Below, in pieces: positions 5,181 to 14,456 of a stretch of DNA of 34,653 nucleotides (its first letter is position 1; every line of letters starts with the position of its first letter). A model generated the notes under the pieces. It saw only the letters and a list, made by a program, of their open reading frames with translations, made no database searches and was not told the DNA's origin. The translations under genes and the position numbers were made by a program. The stretch covers positions 1 to 34,653 of the IMG/VR virus record IMGVR_UViG_3300044796_000284. One strand, written 5' to 3'. The DNA comes from a virus.

Positions 5181-7645
5181 TGAAATCAACCGACACCGAA
5201 TCACTCTCCTCCGAAGCGCCGGCGCCGGCCGGCAAATTCCAGACGCCCAACGCCGACGGCATCTTTGAGAATGCCGAGCAGATCTACGTGCCCATGGCGG
5301 CCGGATGCATCTGCCATTTCCTCGTGGCCGAAACGGCGCATGGGTTTGTCCCGGGATTTAAGTTTTTCACCCGCCAGCCGCGGAACCAGGTTGAGTCGTT
5401 GCCATCCGTGAATGGAGACGCCTTCAAACTGCGCGAGGCGGCGCTCGCCGAAGCCTTCGATGCGGCCACTAAGTTCTTTTCCGATCACAAGGACGCGCTG
5501 AAACGGTTGGCGACGTGGGGCGAAGGCCAGCCGACCCTCGTCCAGTTCTTCGCGCTGAGTGCGGAAGGCTTGGTGCGGGATGGCGAGGTTGTTCCCGCCC
5601 TGCCAAAGGCGGGCTGGACGCTGGCGGCGCTCGTGGACGCGAAGGAAAACGAGCTGAAGGAGTTCGCCGGGGATGCCAGCGATCCTCAGCGTGCGGAGGC
5701 GGCCCGGAAGGAACTCAATTACCGGCGGCCTTTTTGCGTTGATGTGGAGGGAGCGGCAGATTTCCCGCCCGCCGATCCGATCCGCTCGCGCTTCGAGTCC
5801 ATCGCCGTCGACGATATCGAATTTAACGCCAACCCGCGCAAGAACCGCACGGCGGCCAAGCTCGCCGAGCTGACCGCCAGCATCAAGGGCCTCGGCGAAG
5901 TGCTGCACCCGATCGCGGTTCGCGACATGGGCGAGGATCGGCCGGCCGAGACGAAGCGCTATCAGGGCGTCTTTGGTGAGGGGCGGTGGCTCGCCGTGCA
6001 GGAGCTGGGCTGGACGCACATCGACGCGAAGGTCTACACCGGCGTCAACGCGGCCGACGTGCTTGCGCGTGCCCTGGTGGAGAACCTGATGAAGGAGGAT
6101 ATGAACGCGATTGACGAGGCCGAGGGCTTCGCCGACCTCAAGCGCATGGGTTGGACGGCGGCGCGGATGTCGGAGCAGACGGGCAAATCCGACCGCACGA
6201 TCCGCCGGGCAATCGGCCTGATGAAGCTGCCTGAGGCGACCCGGGCGCTCGTGCGCTCCGAGGAGTTGTCGGCCCGCCAGGCGCGGGAGCTGGCCAAGTG
6301 GGTATCGGACGGCGCCGGCGATGAAGGCAAGGGCTCGGCGGATTTCGTCGCGCGGCCTGGCCTGTGCGAAATCATCGGCAACGTCGCGAGCAAATCGTCG
6401 TGTAACATCTCCTCCGACGAGCTCGCGGATGGTATCCCGGAGAAGGCAATCTCCGCGTTGGTGTCGGCGAAGGAGCTGATCGAGATCAACGGCTCGAAGT
6501 ATTACGACGAGCTTTGCGCTCGAAACCTCTTCGCGCTGGCTCCTGAGACTGGGAAGTATTTCACCATCGGTGACGGCGCGGTGCACCTCGCGCGCCTCTA
6601 CTGCTGGCCGGAAACCGACTGGGCCGGCCTCAAGAAGACCATCGACAAGGAAGTCAAGGACGCGGCCGCGGCACGTGCCGCGAAGGCTGCAACACGGGTC
6701 GAGGTTGCCCAGACGGCCGGTGTAAACGTGAACCTCGGCGCGCTCAAGGAGAGCAAGACGGAGCACGTCGTCCTGACCGGCGCCCTCGAGATCTATGCCG
6801 AGCATCTGCCCGAAGAGATCGTGGCCACCGGCATCGATCCCGTGACGAAGGCGGAGGTAGCGGTCTGCACACAGCCGGCGAAGCTCCAGTTGCTCCGGAA
6901 TGCCGAGGCCAGGGCGATCGGTGACGACAAGGCGGCCAAAATTGAGGCCGCCGATGATCAGGCCCGATCGAAACTGGCGAAGGTGAAGAGGCTCGGCGCA
7001 CGTGAGATGGCCTTCGTGATGGAGGCGACGCAATGCTCCGGGAATGGCACGCTCGACGAATTCGAGACGTGGGAAGCGGCCGGACTCAAACACCCGAAGA
7101 ACTGGCAAAAGCTGAGCTTGCGCCAGTTGCTCGAAACGCTGGAGCCGGCCGAGCAATTCCGGCTGTTCGTCACAGCACAACTCAACTGGCTGCAGCTCGA
7201 GCCACTCGCGGCTCTCCTTCGCTGGATCCTTGAGGTCCCAAAGCTTGGTCTGATCGAGGAAGACCCGCGCGAGCGCGAGAAGCTGCTCAAGCGCCTGGCG
7301 GCGGAGTTGTTTGCAGGGCCCAAGCCGGCCGCATTTGAAAGCCGCGAGTCGGGCGTCATCGTTGATTTTCCTGATCGTTCGGAAGCGCAGGCATACGTCA
7401 ACGAACAGGCAGGACGACACGGCTTCGCGGCTTATGAAGTAGCGATCGAGAAAACAGGAAAGACCTACTGCATCCGCTATTCGATTGGAACGAAGGAAGT
7501 GAAAGAGCGGGCACGGGCGGCGATTGATGCTGGCGCGCCGCCGATGGAAGTCGCGTTGAAGTTTGGGCTTTCGGTCAGGGACCCAGCCTTAGACGGCACC
7601 AAGAAGCAAAATGTCGAGCCATCCAAGAAGGCCCGCAAGTCATGA
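5180..7645 (+). CDS. ParB/Spo0J-like nuclease-domain protein, large
   Basis: In this 821-residue protein, residues 205-305 form a ParB N-terminal domain (SIAVDDIEFNANPRKN, a helix around IKGLGEVLHPIAVR, and GEGRWLAVQELGW with the family GxxR box). Residues 306-375 hold the following helical HTH part (MNAIDEAEGFADLKRMGWTA, TGKSDRTIRRAIGLMKLP). The N-terminal 200 residues and the C-terminal 400 are not recognised; the last 120 may contain a small alpha/beta domain. Family members bind and slide on DNA using CTP, or cut DNA. In phages such proteins often act in replication or transcription and not partition. No ParA gene is present. It overlaps the next gene (ATGA). Confidence 0.85.
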   Translation: MKSTDTESLSSEAPAPAGKFQTPNADGIFENAEQIYVPMAAGCICHFLVAETAHGFVPGFKFFTRQPRNQVESLPSVNGDAFKLREAALAEAFDAATKFFSDHKDALKRLATWGEGQPTLVQFFALSAEGLVRDGEVVPALPKAGWTLAALVDAKENELKEFAGDASDPQRAEAARKELNYRRPFCVDVEGAADFPPADPIRSRFESIAVDDIEFNANPRKNRTAAKLAELTASIKGLGEVLHPIAVRDMGEDRPAETKRYQGVFGEGRWLAVQELGWTHIDAKVYTGVNAADVLARALVENLMKEDMNAIDEAEGFADLKRMGWTAARMSEQTGKSDRTIRRAIGLMKLPEATRALVRSEELSARQARELAKWVSDGAGDEGKGSADFVARPGLCEIIGNVASKSSCNISSDELADGIPEKAISALVSAKELIEINGSKYYDELCARNLFALAPETGKYFTIGDGAVHLARLYCWPETDWAGLKKTIDKEVKDAAAARAAKAATRVEVAQTAGVNVNLGALKESKTEHVVLTGALEIYAEHLPEEIVATGIDPVTKAEVAVCTQPAKLQLLRNAEARAIGDDKAAKIEAADDQARSKLAKVKRLGAREMAFVMEATQCSGNGTLDEFETWEAAGLKHPKNWQKLSLRQLLETLEPAEQFRLFVTAQLNWLQLEPLAALLRWILEVPKLGLIEEDPREREKLLKRLAAELFAGPKPAAFESRESGVIVDFPDRSEAQAYVNEQAGRHGFAAYEVAIEKTGKTYCIRYSIGTKEVKERARAAIDAGAPPMEVALKFGLSVRDPALDGTKKQNVEPSKKARKS

Positions 7646-8238
7646 TCACTCTCGACCAGCTTAAACCCTTTTGCTCGACGGACGTGACGCGCTCGTGGCT
7701 GATGGATCCCTTCACTGATGGGAGGTTCACCTTCGCTACGAACGGGTGGATCATCATTCGCGTGCCTGGCTGGGTGGAGGGTGCGCGTCTATCGACTGCC
7801 CCCGGCCGGCAAATAAGCACGGCGGCGCAGGCGCGGGAGATCATTCAACCGTGCGCTGATCTCGCGGCGTCTGCCTTTCGCCCTTTCCCCCAGCCTAGTG
7901 CCAACCCGGTGCCCCAGCTCGTGCCGTGTGAATACTGCGAGGGCGAAGGCTGCGATGAGTGCGACATGTCCGGCAAATACGACCAGGCCAAACCGGCCTA
8001 CGACGCCATCTTCGGTTCGGTTTTTAACGTGCAATTCCTCAACCTGATTTGGCGGCTCGATCAGGAGGTTGTCGGCGGCGTCGGGTGTGCGCCGTCGCTC
8101 GAACGTGACAAGGACTATCCGAATGCGCGGAAGCTCCTCGTGCGATGTCTCGCCGAGCCGCTCTGCATCGTGCTGATGCCCATGCGGTGGACCGTCGCGG
8201 AGTGTCCCAATCTCAAAGCTCAGCACTTCAGCCAATGA
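7642..8238 (+). CDS. Replication-associated protein, possibly sliding-clamp-like, with CxxC cluster
   Basis: The N-terminus (ITLDQLKPFCSTD, then GRFTFATNGWIIIRVPG) resembles the opening of beta-clamp-like phage proteins, where a strand pair ends in a T-[DN]-G turn. A cysteine cluster CEYCEGEGCDECDMSGK (about residues 94-110) looks like half a DnaJ-type zinc finger. At 198 residues it is about half the length of a bacterial clamp subunit. Position between the ParB-like and methyltransferase genes supports a DNA-metabolism role. The clamp comparison is tentative. Confidence 0.55.
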   Translation: MITLDQLKPFCSTDVTRSWLMDPFTDGRFTFATNGWIIIRVPGWVEGARLSTAPGRQISTAAQAREIIQPCADLAASAFRPFPQPSANPVPQLVPCEYCEGEGCDECDMSGKYDQAKPAYDAIFGSVFNVQFLNLIWRLDQEVVGGVGCAPSLERDKDYPNARKLLVRCLAEPLCIVLMPMRWTVAECPNLKAQHFSQ

Positions 8239-10145
8239 CGTCGACCGCCACCATCTACGACGAGGTCACGCGCCTCGGCCCCCCGCCCCCTGTCCACCTG
8301 ACGCCGCGGGGCATCCCGATCGGGCGCGGTCGTGTCTATCTGACGGCGGAACAGCTCTCGCGGATCGATCCGTTCCATTTTGACGGGTTTGCCGGCGGCG
8401 GTGGAGCATCGGAGGGCTATTACCTGGCCACGGGGCGCCACGCGGACGTGGCATGCAACCATGACCGCGAGGCTCTGGCCATGCACCGGGCGAACCACCC
8501 ATTCACCGAGCATTTCGAACAGGATATCCGGCGGATGCAGTGGCGGGCCGCCGCCGGCGGCCGGCTGGTGACGAGCGCGCACTTCTCCCCCGACTGTAAG
8601 GATTTCTCGAAGGCGAAGGGTGGTAAGCCGAAGAGCAAGCGGATACGCGGCCTGGCGTGGACCATCATTCACATGGTCAACGAGCTTGGCGCGCAGGCGC
8701 CGCTGCTGATCACGATGGAGAACGTGGAGGAGTTCAAGGAGTGGTGTCCGCTCCTGCCCGACGGCACGCGCAACAAGCGGCTGCTGGGGCTGTTTTTCCG
8801 GTGCTTCGTGGGTGCGCTGCATCGCCGGGGCTACGCGGTGGAGTGGCGTGAGCTGCGGGCCTGCGAGGCCTCGAGGGCGCCGACGATCCGCAAACGGCTC
8901 TACCTGATCGCGCGGCGGGACAGCCAGCCGATCACCTGGCCGGAGCATCTGTTTGGTGAAGGCAAACCCAACCGGCAGGGCATCGCGGCCGATATTCTCG
9001 ATTTCACGTTGCCGGGTCCGTCGATCTTCATGACGCGGCGCCAGGCCCGGGCCTACACGCGGCGCACGGGCATCAAGATCCAGCGGCCGCTGAAACGAGC
9101 CTCCCTGCAGCGTCTGGCCAAAGGGGTCGGCCGGTATGCGGTCCACACCAATACGCCCTTCCTGGTGGCCCTGACGCACCAAGGAAACGATGGCGTCGAG
9201 TCGATCGAGGAAGCGGTCAAGACTGTCACCGGGGCTAATCGAGGAGAGAAAGGACTCGCGAAGGTTTCACTCGCTGCGCCCTTTTTGACGGAGCATGCCA
9301 ACGCCAAGCATGAGCGGAATTTCCGGCTCGACCAAGGGCTGCGGACCCAATGCGCCCAGGTCAAAGGCGGTCACTTCGCTCTGGTCGTGCCTGTGCTCGC
9401 CGGCGTGGGCGGCCGCGCGGCGCAATCCCGGCCGCGCCCAGGTGGCGATCCACTGGCCAGCGTCACGGCCAAGGCGGACGTGGTGGTCGCGGCCGTGCAC
9501 CTGGTGAGGCAATTCGGGACCGGGATCGGGAGCGCTGCCGACAAGCCGACCGGCACGGTGATGTCTGATGGTGGCGGCAAGACTCTGCTTTCGTCCGTCT
9601 TCCTCGCCCAGAACAACACCGGCGTCGTGGGACACCGGGCGAGCAAGCCGCTTTCGACCATCATGGGCCGGGGCACGAATCAATCGGTCGTCGCGGTCGG
9701 CCTGTCGAAATATTACGGCAATGAGAAGGATGGCCATCATGTTGAGGCCGGTCTCGGGACCGTGACGGTGAAGGAACGCTTTGGTCTCTTCGAAGCGCAG
9801 CTCGAGATCCCGATCCTGACGGATGAGCTGGCCAAGCAGGCGCGCCGGGTGGCGAAGTTTCTGCGCTGCCATGGTATCAAGGTGGATGGCGAATTCGCGA
9901 TGTGCGGCGAGTTTGTGATCGTGGATATCGGCATGCGGATGCTGACCGCCCGCGAACTCTACCGTGCGCAAGGCTTCGGTGAGGATTACATCATCGACTT
10001 TGGCTATCTCAAAGACGGCACCCGGATCACGCTGACCAAGACAGCCCAGGTGAAGATGTGCGGTAACAGCGTGTGCCCGCCGATGGCGGAGGCACTCTTC
10101 CGGCTCAACCTGCCCGCGCACCATCTGATGAAGGAGGCTGCTTGA
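8235..10145 (+). CDS. DNA (cytosine-5) methyltransferase
   Basis: The 636-residue product transfers a methyl group from AdoMet to C5 of cytosine. Motif I is HFDGFAGGGGASEG (48-61), the catalytic motif IV is FSPDCKDFS with Cys121 (most relatives have PPC, here PDC), motif VI is ENVEEF (162-167), motif VIII is TIRKRLYLIA (217-226), and motif X is CGNSVCPP near 610. Between VIII and IX lies a long target-recognition region (about 230-560) made of imperfect units of about 40 residues, each with a hydrophobic start, a glycine-rich middle and a P/L-x-T-V/I-x element. The ATG at 8235 overlaps the previous stop and is chosen over upstream in-frame codons inside that gene. A likely role is protecting phage DNA from host restriction. 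Confidence 0.93.
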   Translation: MTSTATIYDEVTRLGPPPPVHLTPRGIPIGRGRVYLTAEQLSRIDPFHFDGFAGGGGASEGYYLATGRHADVACNHDREALAMHRANHPFTEHFEQDIRRMQWRAAAGGRLVTSAHFSPDCKDFSKAKGGKPKSKRIRGLAWTIIHMVNELGAQAPLLITMENVEEFKEWCPLLPDGTRNKRLLGLFFRCFVGALHRRGYAVEWRELRACEASRAPTIRKRLYLIARRDSQPITWPEHLFGEGKPNRQGIAADILDFTLPGPSIFMTRRQARAYTRRTGIKIQRPLKRASLQRLAKGVGRYAVHTNTPFLVALTHQGNDGVESIEEAVKTVTGANRGEKGLAKVSLAAPFLTEHANAKHERNFRLDQGLRTQCAQVKGGHFALVVPVLAGVGGRAAQSRPRPGGDPLASVTAKADVVVAAVHLVRQFGTGIGSAADKPTGTVMSDGGGKTLLSSVFLAQNNTGVVGHRASKPLSTIMGRGTNQSVVAVGLSKYYGNEKDGHHVEAGLGTVTVKERFGLFEAQLEIPILTDELAKQARRVAKFLRCHGIKVDGEFAMCGEFVIVDIGMRMLTARELYRAQGFGEDYIIDFGYLKDGTRITLTKTAQVKMCGNSVCPPMAEALFRLNLPAHHLMKEAA

Positions 10146-10435
10146 TGAACGGCCAAGTTTTCAAATCCACGGGCGAGATCTGGCGGCGGAAGGATATTCC
10201 GGCGATCGAGGTGTTGCGCGCCTATCGGAAGATGACGGCGCGGCCCTTTGGGGACCTCCGGATGGTAGATGAAATCCTCGCCCTCCAATTTCCGGGCTGC
10301 CCGGAAAAGGTCATCTACTCGGCGATGTCGCGGGAGTGTGGTCTGTGCCGCATCGAATACGGGGTTTCCCTGCGGCGCGGCTGGCTGACCGCCCGCGGGT
10401 CCGCCGCGCTCGCCGAGCTGGAGGGCGGACTATGA
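10145..10435 (+). CDS. Small unknown protein, possible winged helix (96 aa)
   Basis: The start follows AAGGAGG (10131-10137) by seven bases and shares one base with the methyltransferase stop (TGATG). The C-terminal half (PEKVIYSAMSRECGLCRIEY, then LRRGWLTARGSAALAEL) has the pattern of a winged-helix domain, with a helix, a turn and a two-strand wing. It may bind DNA. No family was recognised. It is coupled to the next gene by ATGA. Confidence 0.62.
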   Translation: MNGQVFKSTGEIWRRKDIPAIEVLRAYRKMTARPFGDLRMVDEILALQFPGCPEKVIYSAMSRECGLCRIEYGVSLRRGWLTARGSAALAELEGGL

Positions 10436-11049
10436 AAGAGCGTCCGATTCTGATGTCGGGGCCGATGGTCCGGGGAATCTTGGACGGACGGAAGCTGCAG
10501 ACGCGGCGGCTGATCAAACCACAGCCTCAACAGGAAGGCGGCCGACTCTATTGGATCGGAGAGCGGTTCACCTACGACATCACTCCAGGAACAGACATTG
10601 ATCGCAGCCCATACGGTGTTCCGGGGGACCGACTGTGGGTGAAAGAGACGTTCTTTCCGGTCCACAAGTGGAAGCATGCTCCGCTCTTTGCTGCCGTCAA
10701 AGGCGAGATAATTTGCCGGGCTGATTACGACTACCGCGAAAGCCGTGGATCCGTGATCGGTTGCCACAAATGGACGCCGTCGATTTTCATGCCGCGCCGG
10801 TTGAGCAGGATCCTGCTCGAGGTGACTGCGGTGCGTGTCGAGCGGCTCAACTCGATCACGGAGCAGGATGCACTCGCGGAAGGCTGTGCGATTGATGCTG
10901 GCCACGTCTTCAAGGTAGCTGGCGCCGAACATTTCGGCCACCGAACCGCCGTCGGGTGCTATCAAACCCTTTGGACTATCATCAATGGCCCGGGCTCATG
11001 GGCGATAAATCCTTGGGTCTGGGTGATCGAATTCACCCGCGTTGTTTGA
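10432..11049 (+). CDS. ASCH-like domain phage protein
   Basis: The N-terminus MKERPILMSGPMVRGILDGR, then KLQTRRLIKPQP, is the hallmark of a family of phage proteins related to the ASCH/PUA fold, common beside replication genes in lambda-like phages and often labelled morphogenetic protein. PYGVPGDRLWVKETFF, SRILLEVTAVRVERL and the closing WVWVIEF are other usual blocks of this family. The fold is thought to bind RNA or modified nucleobases; the exact role is unknown. At 205 residues its length is normal for the family. Confidence 0.82.
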   Translation: MKERPILMSGPMVRGILDGRKLQTRRLIKPQPQQEGGRLYWIGERFTYDITPGTDIDRSPYGVPGDRLWVKETFFPVHKWKHAPLFAAVKGEIICRADYDYRESRGSVIGCHKWTPSIFMPRRLSRILLEVTAVRVERLNSITEQDALAEGCAIDAGHVFKVAGAEHFGHRTAVGCYQTLWTIINGPGSWAINPWVWVIEFTRVV

Positions 11050-11062
11050 GCACACACTTTCC

Positions 11063-13303
11063 ATGTCGGACACCCCTTCCAATTCCGCCGGCGCCGAGGC
11101 TGCCGGCCCACTCCAACAGATTTACGGCCTCATTGGCGGCCGGCCGATCCTTCTGCCCATTCCCAAGGGCGAGAAGGGTCCGGCCTTTCCCGGATGGCAG
11201 AAAATCACCTGGAAGCAGTCGCAGGAACGCGGCCTGCTGACGGAGTGGCGCGACGCGCTGCCTGGCGAGGCGGTGGCAGTCGGGAAAAAGCGGGTGCCCC
11301 GCGGGCCGGCCCGGCCCTACTGCGAGGTGCTCGCGGAACGTGCGACCGGCGGCAACATCGGCGTGTTGCTGGGCGAACCTTCCGTCCTCGAGGAGAACGG
11401 TCGCACGTGGAACCTGTGTTCCATCGATATCGACGACACTGCGGCCGTGGAATCGTTCATCGCGGAAAACCCGCTGATCGCCTTCACCCTGCAGACGGCT
11501 GGCGCGCGCGGCCGCAACCTGTGGCTGTGGATCGAAGGGCCGTATCCGAAGCTCGCCAAGGGGCTGCGCTGGCTCGCCCTCGATGATCACGAAAGCAAGG
11601 CGGAGAAAGGCGGCTGGGTGAAAAAAGGCGATCCGGATCCGGATCACCCCTTCGGCGAATGGCGGGCCACTGGCGGGCAGACTGTTTTCTTCGGGAAGCA
11701 CCCGAGCGGGTGCGACTACCAGTGGCTGGTGCGGAAGCCGCCGGTGCGGATCACCTTTGACGAGATCAACTGGCCAAAGAGCGTCTTCCTGCCGTGGGCG
11801 AAGCCGGAATTGCCGCCGGACGAGGCCGCGATCGCGGCCGAGAACGCCAAGAAGCAGGCCGAGCTGATCAAGCAATACGGCCGGCCGTGGGACGTGGCCG
11901 ATAACGGCTCGATCACGCTGAACCAGCCGTTTTTCGCGGGACTATACGCCGGCCGCCGGCGGATCGTCTATTCCCCGGAGGAAGCGCGCTTCTGGCTGTA
12001 TCAAGGCGACGACAGCGGCCTGTGGGCGAAGCATACCGAGGACAAAATCCGCACGGAGATGGCGGCCGACATCAAGGAGGTCGCCGACGACTTCGACAAG
12101 CCGGACATGATCATGTCGCGAACGACGGGCCTCATGAGTGCGATCACCGCCATGTTGCGCGGCCAGGTGGAGAAGTGGGATGCCTTCAAGCGCCCGATCT
12201 CCCCCAAGACGAACCGGCCACGCGCCCTCGTGCACTGCCAAAACTGCATGCTGGATCTCGACGTGACGCCGCCGGTGGCACACACGTTTTCGGCAGATTA
12301 CCTCAGCCGAAACCAGCTCGCCGTCCATCTAAAGGAGGGCACGGAGTGCCCTCGCTTCATCGAATATCTCCGCGCCGCGGTGTCCGCCGATGACCTGGAG
12401 CTGATGCAGAAATTTGCGGGCCAGATGTTGATTGGCGTCAACTATGCCCAGAAAATCCTTATTCTCACCGGCACCGCCGGTGGTGGTAAATCGACTTTTG
12501 TCCGGATCATCCGGGCAATCATCGGCGAGAAGAATGTCGGGCAACTCCGCACGGAGCACCTCGGGAGCCGTTTCGAGCTCTCCATGATGATGGGGAAATC
12601 GCTGCTGGTTGGCGTCGACGTGCCCGGCAAGTTCCTGCAGGCGGAGTTCGCTCACAAGATCAAGGGCCTGTGCGGCGGCGACCCCTTGGTCGCCGAATCC
12701 AAGCACGGCAACGACACCTTCGAGGTCGTCGGCGAGTTCAACGCGCTGATCACCTGCAACGGCCGGCTGAAAGTGAAGCTCGACGAGGACTCGGAGGCGT
12801 GGATGCGGCGCCTCGGCATCGTCAACTTCGACTCCCCGCCGCCCGCGCGCCCCGACCCCCACTTTGTCATGAAACTGGTGGCGTCCGAAGGGTCCGGAAT
12901 CCTGAACTGGATGATCGAAGGCGCCGCGAAACTGCTCAAGGACATCGAAGAAACAGGCACGATGCAGCTCTCGACGTCGCAGAAGGATAGGGTCCAGAGC
13001 CTGCTCGCGGAGTCGGACAGCGTGTGCGATTTCGTCCGGCGCGGCCTGACGAAGTCGCCAGACGCCAAATGCACGACGGAGCAGCTCCTCGAGGCCTATG
13101 TTCACTATTGCGAGGCCCGCGGTTGGGTGGCCGAGGGCACAAAGATCGTCGAGCGTGAGCTGCCCGACGCGATGCTCGACATCCACCGGGTCAGCAAGTC
13201 CAACGACATCAAGCTCGGCACGTCTTTCGACGAGAAAGCGAAGCGTGGTTACCGCGGCATCGAAATCCTGAAATTGGATGGGGAGGAAACGCCCGGTGCC
13301 TAA
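11063..13303 (+). CDS. Primase-polymerase / SF3 helicase (phage-plasmid primase type)
   Basis: This 746-residue replication protein joins two activities. Residues 20-230 form a prim-pol domain, with the metal-binding acidic pair in CSIDIDD (D122, D124) and the GRNLWLWIEG strand. Residues 290-430 form a D5_N-like linker with HCQNCMLDLD. Residues 445-600 are a superfamily 3 helicase: Walker A GTAGGGKST (470-478), Walker B around LLVGVDV (514-520), sensor ALITCNG, arginine finger region WMRRLGIVNF. The C-terminal 130 residues include a D5-type winged helix (CDFVRRGLTKSPDAKCTTEQ). It should unwind DNA and make primers. ATG 11063 is preferred to TTG 11042, which lies in the previous gene. It has a CT-rich leader without Shine-Dalgarno site. 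Confidence 0.92.
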   Translation: MSDTPSNSAGAEAAGPLQQIYGLIGGRPILLPIPKGEKGPAFPGWQKITWKQSQERGLLTEWRDALPGEAVAVGKKRVPRGPARPYCEVLAERATGGNIGVLLGEPSVLEENGRTWNLCSIDIDDTAAVESFIAENPLIAFTLQTAGARGRNLWLWIEGPYPKLAKGLRWLALDDHESKAEKGGWVKKGDPDPDHPFGEWRATGGQTVFFGKHPSGCDYQWLVRKPPVRITFDEINWPKSVFLPWAKPELPPDEAAIAAENAKKQAELIKQYGRPWDVADNGSITLNQPFFAGLYAGRRRIVYSPEEARFWLYQGDDSGLWAKHTEDKIRTEMAADIKEVADDFDKPDMIMSRTTGLMSAITAMLRGQVEKWDAFKRPISPKTNRPRALVHCQNCMLDLDVTPPVAHTFSADYLSRNQLAVHLKEGTECPRFIEYLRAAVSADDLELMQKFAGQMLIGVNYAQKILILTGTAGGGKSTFVRIIRAIIGEKNVGQLRTEHLGSRFELSMMMGKSLLVGVDVPGKFLQAEFAHKIKGLCGGDPLVAESKHGNDTFEVVGEFNALITCNGRLKVKLDEDSEAWMRRLGIVNFDSPPPARPDPHFVMKLVASEGSGILNWMIEGAAKLLKDIEETGTMQLSTSQKDRVQSLLAESDSVCDFVRRGLTKSPDAKCTTEQLLEAYVHYCEARGWVAEGTKIVERELPDAMLDIHRVSKSNDIKLGTSFDEKAKRGYRGIEILKLDGEETPGA

Positions 13304-14033
13304 ATACAGCACGCCCTACACCGGCCCAATTGGGCACGTAGACCTGACCGAGCGGCGGCGCATCTGCGAGCGTATCGTCGGTGCCGTGGAATGGAATGAG
13401 GGCGGCATCTGGGGCTATTGCACGTGCCCAGGCGTGCAGAACCACAGCAATGCCAACGGTAGGCGCGACTGCCGCGTCTACGCCGAGGAGACGCCCGGCC
13501 GCTCGCGCACGGGCGGCACGCTCCCCCCCGGCGTGACTTGTCTGCACACGAGCTGCGGTGCAGCGATCGAGGCTGCCAGCTATCGCATCCGCTCCGAGAT
13601 CGGGCGCGCGAAGGTGGCTGCAGCGGCGGACCCGCGGGTCCGCGGTAGCGGGATATTCCGTGCGGTTGAGAATGCTAGGGCGGGAGCACGCGACAATCTG
13701 GCCCAGCCTCCCCTGCCACGGACGGTTCGGACGCCTGTTTTCAAATTCTCTGAGAAGGGGGCCAGTAGTTTGCGGACGGCTCGGACGGATATATCAAGAC
13801 CCTACGCGCTACATGCGCAGGCGCACACGCATACACACGTGCCTGCAGTAACTTCCAAGTTGCCGTCCGAGCCGTCAACCAATGTTGCACCGAAGGCAGC
13901 AACCAAGCCCTTACCTCAGCAACCAAAGCCTGCCAAGCCAACGGGCGACCAGGTATTCTGCCCCGTTCGCCTGGTCTGGATCACGCGCGAACAGTGGGCG
14001 CAGGAGCTCGCTGCCAAACCTTTGACCCCATGA
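13296..14033 (+). CDS. Zinc-ribbon replication accessory protein; carries the repeat cluster
   Basis: GTG 13296 is chosen because GGGAGG (13281-13286) lies nine bases before it; an in-frame ATG at 13278 is less well placed. Residues 35-95 hold a putative zinc-binding set: YCTCPG, H and N in QNHSNANGRRDCRVY, then CLHTSCGAA, like the zinc ribbon of primases. It probably works with the adjacent prim-pol/helicase protein, as a split-off primase zinc domain. The rest is a polar linker rich in T, A and P with repeated RTVRT/RTART segments, ending in a short domain (VFCPVRLVWITREQW). The linker DNA contains direct-repeat pairs described separately. Its stop overlaps the next start. Confidence 0.72.
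   Translation: MPKYSTPYTGPIGHVDLTERRRICERIVGAVEWNEGGIWGYCTCPGVQNHSNANGRRDCRVYAEETPGRSRTGGTLPPGVTCLHTSCGAAIEAASYRIRSEIGRAKVAAAADPRVRGSGIFRAVENARAGARDNLAQPPLPRTVRTPVFKFSEKGASSLRTARTDISRPYALHAQAHTHTHVPAVTSKLPSEPSTNVAPKAATKPLPQQPKPAKPTGDQVFCPVRLVWITREQWAQELAAKPLTP
13719..13876. repeat. CGGACGG direct-repeat pairs, candidate origin or packaging-protein sites
   Basis: Three bipartite repeats lie in the linker part of the zinc-ribbon gene. CGGACGG-TT-CGGACG is at 13719-13733, CGGACGG-CT-CGGACGG at 13773-13788, and the second is repeated in inverse orientation at 13863-13876 (CCGTCCG-AG-CCGTC). Units repeat every 9 bases. The inverted pair flanks about 75 bases with AT-rich and hairpin-forming parts. 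Clusters of this kind inside replication-gene linkers serve as origins in lambda-like phages; that role here is inferred. Confidence 0.55.
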
Positions 14034-14410
14034 CAGAAACCGAACAGCAACTCTCGGATCGCGGCTTCAGCGCCGACGACATCAACTTCATCATCGACCT
14101 GCTCGACGACAAGACGGGTGCGGCCGCCCGGGCTCACGCATCGCGCCTGCTATGTCTTATCTTTCTCCGCGTAGAGAAGGACAGCGCAGTAGGTTGCGCG
14201 CTCAGGCGTGCGCTCGGCTTCTCCAATGGCGTCTCGCTCGCTCGAGCGGCGCGTGACTTCGTGGTCAGCAAGCAATACCTGGAGGACCTGCAGGCACGGC
14301 TTGAGGAGCAGCTCGGAGAGCTGAGCTTCCTCTCCCGTCAGGCACGGGACGCGCATCCTCCCGGGCAAAATTTGCCGGGTCCTCCCGGCCGATCGTCGGC
14401 GCACAGGTAA
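14030..14410 (+). CDS. Small helical protein, possible HTH (126 aa)
   Basis: Starts with an ATGA overlap on the previous gene. The product is helical throughout. Its middle part (GVSLARAARDFVVSKQYLED) has the spacing of a helix-turn-helix, followed by a coiled-coil-like helix (LQARLEEQLGEL) and a proline- and glycine-rich tail. It could be a DNA-binding accessory factor placed between replication and packaging genes. The ACAGGT (14403-14408) / ACCTGT (14421-14426) pair at its end could form a weak hairpin before TTTAT. Confidence 0.6.
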   Translation: MTETEQQLSDRGFSADDINFIIDLLDDKTGAAARAHASRLLCLIFLRVEKDSAVGCALRRALGFSNGVSLARAARDFVVSKQYLEDLQARLEEQLGELSFLSRQARDAHPPGQNLPGPPGRSSAHR

Positions 14411-14456
14411 TTGCGATGCCACCTGTTTATGAGAGCGCATCAAGTTGCTGTGTTGG

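Noticed and set aside
5201-7420. Long antisense open frame of 739 codons
   Set aside because: It mirrors the ParB-like gene, which has a clear domain and neighbours. The antisense product is rich in R, L and H, as expected from the opposite strand of a high-G+C gene, and shows no domain.
7930-7980. DnaJ-type chaperone call for the protein at 7642
   Set aside because: Only half of one CxxCxGxG-like cluster is present and there is no J domain; the rest does not fit a chaperone.
8145-8234. N-terminal extension of the C5 methyltransferase
   Set aside because: The upstream ATG lies inside the preceding gene, and the extra residues resemble an out-of-frame reading; ATG 8235 gives the usual overlap.
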